A stretch of DNA of 64,000 nucleotides. It comes from Cystobasidiopsis lactophilus (Eukaryota; Basidiomycota; Agaricostilbomycetes; Agaricostilbales; Chionosphaeraceae). Made by a program: the position numbers and the translations under genes. Under the pieces are notes generated by a model that saw nothing but the letters and a program-made list of their open reading frames with translations, searched no databases and had not been told where the DNA came from. Shown piece after piece: positions 60,004-64,000 of the stretch. Numbering within the stretch: the first letter of the stretch is position 1; each line of letters begins with the position of its first letter. Where the stretch lies: the NCBI GenBank assembly GCA_001599975.1, contig BCIO01000001.1:1984001-2048000 (forward strand), read 5' to 3'.

Positions 60004-63000
60004 ATGTCAGCCTTACTCTTTGTTGGATCTATTCTGGCGGCTGTGGTGCAGTCAAGTAGCTACAATGCCAGCTCTTGGCCGGTCGCATCGAACGCCCTGG
60101 CCGCATCGAGCTTGGGTGGTCAGGACAGGAGCAGCAGCGCCTGGCTGTTTCCGCCGCCGCCCAAGTGCCCGCCATGCTTCGATTGCTCAAAGGGAGGGTT
60201 TGATTGCATGAACTCTGGCTCCTGTAACGAATACACAGGCGCCTGTCTTTGCCGTGAGCCCTCGAAGCATCAAGCTCCACTTCGCCCGGCCCTGACCCTG
60301 TTGATTGCGCCCGCCCTACAGCTCCTGGCTTCGGCGGCTTGGATTGCTCAGAAACACTATGTGGCTCCTTGCCAGACGGGGACAAGCGGATGCCGCGAGA
60401 AGGCGATTCTTGCGCTTGCGACGAAGGGTGGTCAGGCCTCAATTGCAACGGTGAGTCCATCCTCGTTTGCTCGTGCCAGTTTGTTGTCGAAACTGATAGG
60501 GGGAATGATGATGCCCAGTCTGCGAGTCAGACGATGCCTGCGTTGCTCTGGTGCCGGACGAAGGGGATCAGCCGATGAGCCTCAGGACGTTCTCCCTCAA
60601 GGCCAACAGCGACGATTCAGGGGAACCAGAGCATTCCAAGAATGGGGCAGTGTGCTTCAAAGGCGGGCTGGCTGTCAACCAAGTCCACCAAATGTGCGAT
60701 GTGACCAGTGCGTTCCAATTCCCCTTCGAGGCTCCTGGGATTCTATCGCTAATTGAGTCCCAACGAAGACCGCAAGATCCTCGACATGCTGCCCGACCGT
60801 AAACCTCAAGTGACGTTTTCGTGCAACGCGCCGAACAAGACGTGCAACTTCCAGTTCTGGGTCGGGCGTGTGGAATCCTTCTACTGCAGCCTGGACACCT
60901 GCGACGTCCAGGCGGTCGTGACGCCGGACTCCAACGCCACCCAGTACACGTGCCAAAATGTTGAGTGCCGTTGCATCCCGGACAAAATGCTCTGCGGCGA
61001 AGCTGGCTCGGTCGGCAAGTCTAGCGCCTTCTGCACGTTCTCGTCCAAACTAAATGTAGAGAGCAAACAGACATCTCCGACTTTTTGGTCGAGTCCATCA
61101 AAGGACCGGGCAAGTTCACATGCAGGACGGATGGCAAAGGCTGCAAGTTTGAGGAGCCGGATATGAACAACCTCATCAACGACATCTTCGGCGATGGCTA
61201 CATCACCCTAGAGTGCGCAGCCGGAGAGTGCATGCATTATTCGTTGGTGCCCGGCTTCGTGGTAGGCTTTCCTCGCGCCTCGCTCAGCTGATCTCGCTAA
61301 CGTTTCGGTGCCGCCACAGAAACCGCCGACACCGGACAACAGCAAGCTGGTTGCTTTCAGCATCGCCATCGCTGGTGCTGTTGTCCTTTCTGCTGTCCTG
61401 CTGGTGTGGTACTTGGGACGCGCTTCGCAAGCGTCCAACTTCCGCAAAGGCGCCATTGCTCTGCCAAGAGACGAGGCGGACAAGATCATGACCGACCATG
61501 TCCCCGCCACTCTGCACTTCAACAACATTTCCTATTCGGTGGCGGGCAAGAAGATACTGTCGGGTGTTTCTGGTTCCGTTCGGCCCGGGCAAATCATGGC
61601 CATCTTGGGAGCTTCGGGCGCTGGCAAATCGTGAGTGTCCGCCCCTCGTCTGATGCTGCGGCATCGCTCAAGCGGACGTGCAGGACATTTTTGGACATTT
61701 TGGCGCGCAAGTCAAAGCGCGGACTCGTCGAAGGCGAAGCCAGGGTCAACGGCCGCAAAATCCAGGACGCGCACTACAAACGGGTCATTGGCTTTGTCGA
61801 CCAGGAAGACACCTTGATGAGCACCCTGACCGTCTACGAGACCATTCTTTACTCTGCGCTTCTGAGGCTGCCGCGGGACATGTCCTTCGAAGCAAAGAAG
61901 ATGCGCACGCTCGAGACCATGCAGGAGCTTGGCATACTGGGCATCGCCGACTCGAGGATCGGCGAAACTGGCAAGCGCTCCATCTCTGGCGGTGAGAAGC
62001 GCCGCGTGTCCATTGCTTGCGAGCTGGTGACGTCGCCTTCCATCCTGTTCTTGGACGAGCCCACCAGCGGTGCGTTTGTCCAGCCGGCCGTCCCTAGGGG
62101 GCTGAAGCTGACAGACCGCGCCACACAGGCCTCGACGCCTACAATGCTTACAATGTGATCGAGTCGCTGGTCCAGCTGGCCCGCACATACCAGCGGACTG
62201 TAGTTTTCACCATCCACCAGCCGCGCAGCAACATTGTCGCCCTCTTCGACAAGCTTTTGCTGCTGGCTCGAGGGCGTGTCATCTACTCTGGCGAGTTTGC
62301 AAAATGCCAGGACTACTTCAACGACCTGGGCTATCCTTGCCCGCCTGGCTTCAACATTGCAGATTTCTTGAGTAGGCGCCGCGCCGTGCCTAGAGGCGAT
62401 AGAGGTTTACTAATAGTGAATTCCAGTCGACCTTACCATGCAGGACGAGAACCAGCCCAAGCCGTCAAGGGACGAATCAGGCAGCGCCTCGGTGGATGAA
62501 GAGAGCGCCACCACCCGGCCCTCTTCTTCGCTGGACGCCCACGAACTTCGCAGCCGGACGTCGACACCGACGAAAAAGAAGCTGTCTTCTTGGCTCTCGT
62601 CCTCGGCACAGCCTGGACTGGCGGCAGAGCTACCGCCGCAGCTCAGCCGGCTGGCAACAGCTTTCGAGGAAAGCCAGGCGGCGAACGACATCTCGCAAGA
62701 CCTGATTGCCACCTCGACGTCTGCCACGCAGGCCATGACCAACGGCTCGTCACCAATGCCCGAGATCGAAGCGGACCTTGTCCTCAATGGCTACAAGCGG
62801 GCCTCGTGGTGGACCCAGTTCACCATCTTGAGCGGGCGCGCCTTCAAGAACCTTTACCGCAACCCCTACCTCATGCTTGCTCACTACTTTTTGTCGGCCT
62901 TGCTGGCCGTCATTTGCTCGTTCCTGTTCGCCGGCGTGACGTGCGTGTCCACTAGAATTGTCAAAGGGGTGCTCGCGCTGACTTGGTCGATCCAGCAACG

Positions 63001-63810
63001 ATATCCCAGGCTTCCAGAACCGCATGGGTCTCTTCTTCTGTAGGTCTGCTGTCTAAGTCCGCTTCGGTTCAAGCTCAAAGTGCGAGATCGCAGTCATCAT
63101 CGCCCTTTTCGGCTTCTCCTCCCTCACCTCGCTCGGCATCTTCTCCGGAGAGCGCATTCTGTTCATGCGCGAACGTGCGAACGGCTACTACTCGCCCTTT
63201 ACCTACTTCCTCGCCAAAGTGCTCTTCGATATCCTTCCCTTGCGCATCGTCCCGCCGTTTGTGCTGGGCGCCATCATCTACAAGCCCGTGGGGCTGGTGC
63301 CAACGGTGCCCGAGTTCTGGAAGCTCATTCTGGTCCTCATCCTCTTCAACCTGGCAGCCAGCAGCGTTGTGTTCCTCATCAGCATCGTCATCAGCGACAG
63401 TGGCTTGGCGAATTTGGTTGGCAGCTTGGTCATGCTGTTCAAGTGAGAGGAGCTCGTGGCATTTCTTACCTCTGAATCAAGCTGAAGATAAACTTAAATG
63501 CAGCCTCTTATTCGCCGGCTCGCTCATCAACCGTGACAAGATGCCATGGGGCACCGCGTGGTTGCAGAAGGCTTCCTTCTTCCACGCCGCCTTTGAAGGC
63601 CTGCTGGTCAATGAGGTTCGCTACTTGACGCTCAAGGAACACCGGTATGGCGTCGATATCGAGGTGCCGTCCGCCACCATCCTGTCCTTCTTCGGCTTCC
63701 GGGCGCAAGCGTTCTGGTGGCCCGACATTGGCGTCCTCTGCATCTCCTTCAGCATCTTCATCGTCCTGTCCTTCCTCGCTCTTGTCTTTTTGGCGAAGGA
63801 ACGGCGCTAG
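60004..63810 (+). CDS. ADP1: ABCG-family half transporter with Cys-rich ectodomain (Adp1-like)
   Basis: Membrane ATPase of the White/ABCG subfamily; yeast Adp1 is ER-located and its cargo is unknown. Signal peptide [20 protein letters not shown]; Cys-rich EGF-like N-terminal domain ([34 protein letters not shown]); a long lumenal part with many Cys; first membrane helix [20 protein letters not shown]; then the nucleotide-binding domain: Walker A GASGAGKS split by an intron before [10 protein letters not shown]-loop [15 protein letters not shown], signature [16 protein letters not shown], Walker [11 protein letters not shown], switch [10 protein letters not shown]. The C-terminal membrane domain ends [12 protein letters not shown]. 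About ten introns. Complete and typical of fungal Adp1. Confidence 0.9.
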
Positions 63811-64000
63811 AACGCGATGTGGATGGGTAGACCCCTTTATAGTTTCTGCGCGCTCCCTTCACAAGCCAGCCCTTCTGTTGCATCTTGTACAAGCACGATA
63901 TTTGAGCGTCTGCACGTTTCATCGCCCAGACAAATACCAGGCAAGGCGCACCATTCCCTATAAGCAGCCACCACCAGAAAGCTTATTCCAGCGAGCTGCT
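63811..64000. other. 3' flank of the ABC transporter
   Basis: 190 bases to the window edge; probably 3' UTR. No feature seen. Confidence 0.5.

Overview
The window is gene-dense nuclear DNA from a fungus, most likely a basidiomycete. The evidence is the intron load: almost every gene is cut by many GT-AG introns of roughly 50-70 bases, often with a CTAAC/CTRAY-like branch site close to the acceptor. Exons are frequently tiny, the coding sequence is GC-rich, and the gene set is fungal (PPS1-type phosphatase, neutral trehalase, CRH-like GH16 wall enzymes, Adp1-type ABC transporter, CaMKK-type kinase). I cannot name the genus. No transposon, LTR element, CRISPR array, rRNA or convincing tRNA was seen. 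All exon models were built by reading splice sites by eye, so single junctions may be wrong even where the gene call is firm.

Layout. 1-9.3 kb: TAF8 (3' part missing at the window edge, minus), a GRHPR-type 2-hydroxyacid dehydrogenase (plus), then on the minus strand a 13-exon von Willebrand A protein, the Miro GTPase GEM1 and an unknown multi-pass membrane protein. 9.3-11.2 kb: an orphan 5' piece of the ribonucleotide reductase large-subunit gene that ends after the ATP-cone. 11.2-19 kb: PPS1-like dual-specificity phosphatase (plus), then on the minus strand an unknown helical protein, an HSBP1 homologue, an AYR1-like short-chain dehydrogenase and a DEDDy 3'-5' exonuclease. 19.3-25.4 kb: a 12-exon secreted protein, a single-pass membrane protein, a CH-like cytoskeletal candidate and a TFIIS-central-domain-like protein.

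25.7-42.7 kb: neutral trehalase, the BMS1 ribosome-assembly GTPase with COX20 head-to-head, a second secreted protein, a Cdc25/rhodanese phosphatase head-to-head with POL12, a homeodomain protein and DNA polymerase eta. 43-53 kb: two GH16 cell-wall enzymes in tandem (one with a GPI signal, one without), the queuosine salvage enzyme QNG1, a basic nuclear coiled-coil protein, a SAP-domain protein and the actin capping protein alpha subunit. 53.9-64 kb: an alpha/beta hydrolase, a CaMKK-like kinase and an Adp1-like ABC transporter.

The genes are mostly unrelated housekeeping functions placed by compaction, not one pathway. Neighbouring start codons on opposite strands lie only 40-100 bases apart at four places. 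The most unusual recurring signal is exon structure: microexons of 6, 7, 14, 15 and 17 nt whose inclusion restores conserved protein motifs or reading frame. The other notable item is the orphan RNR1 ATP-cone fragment with intact splice sites.
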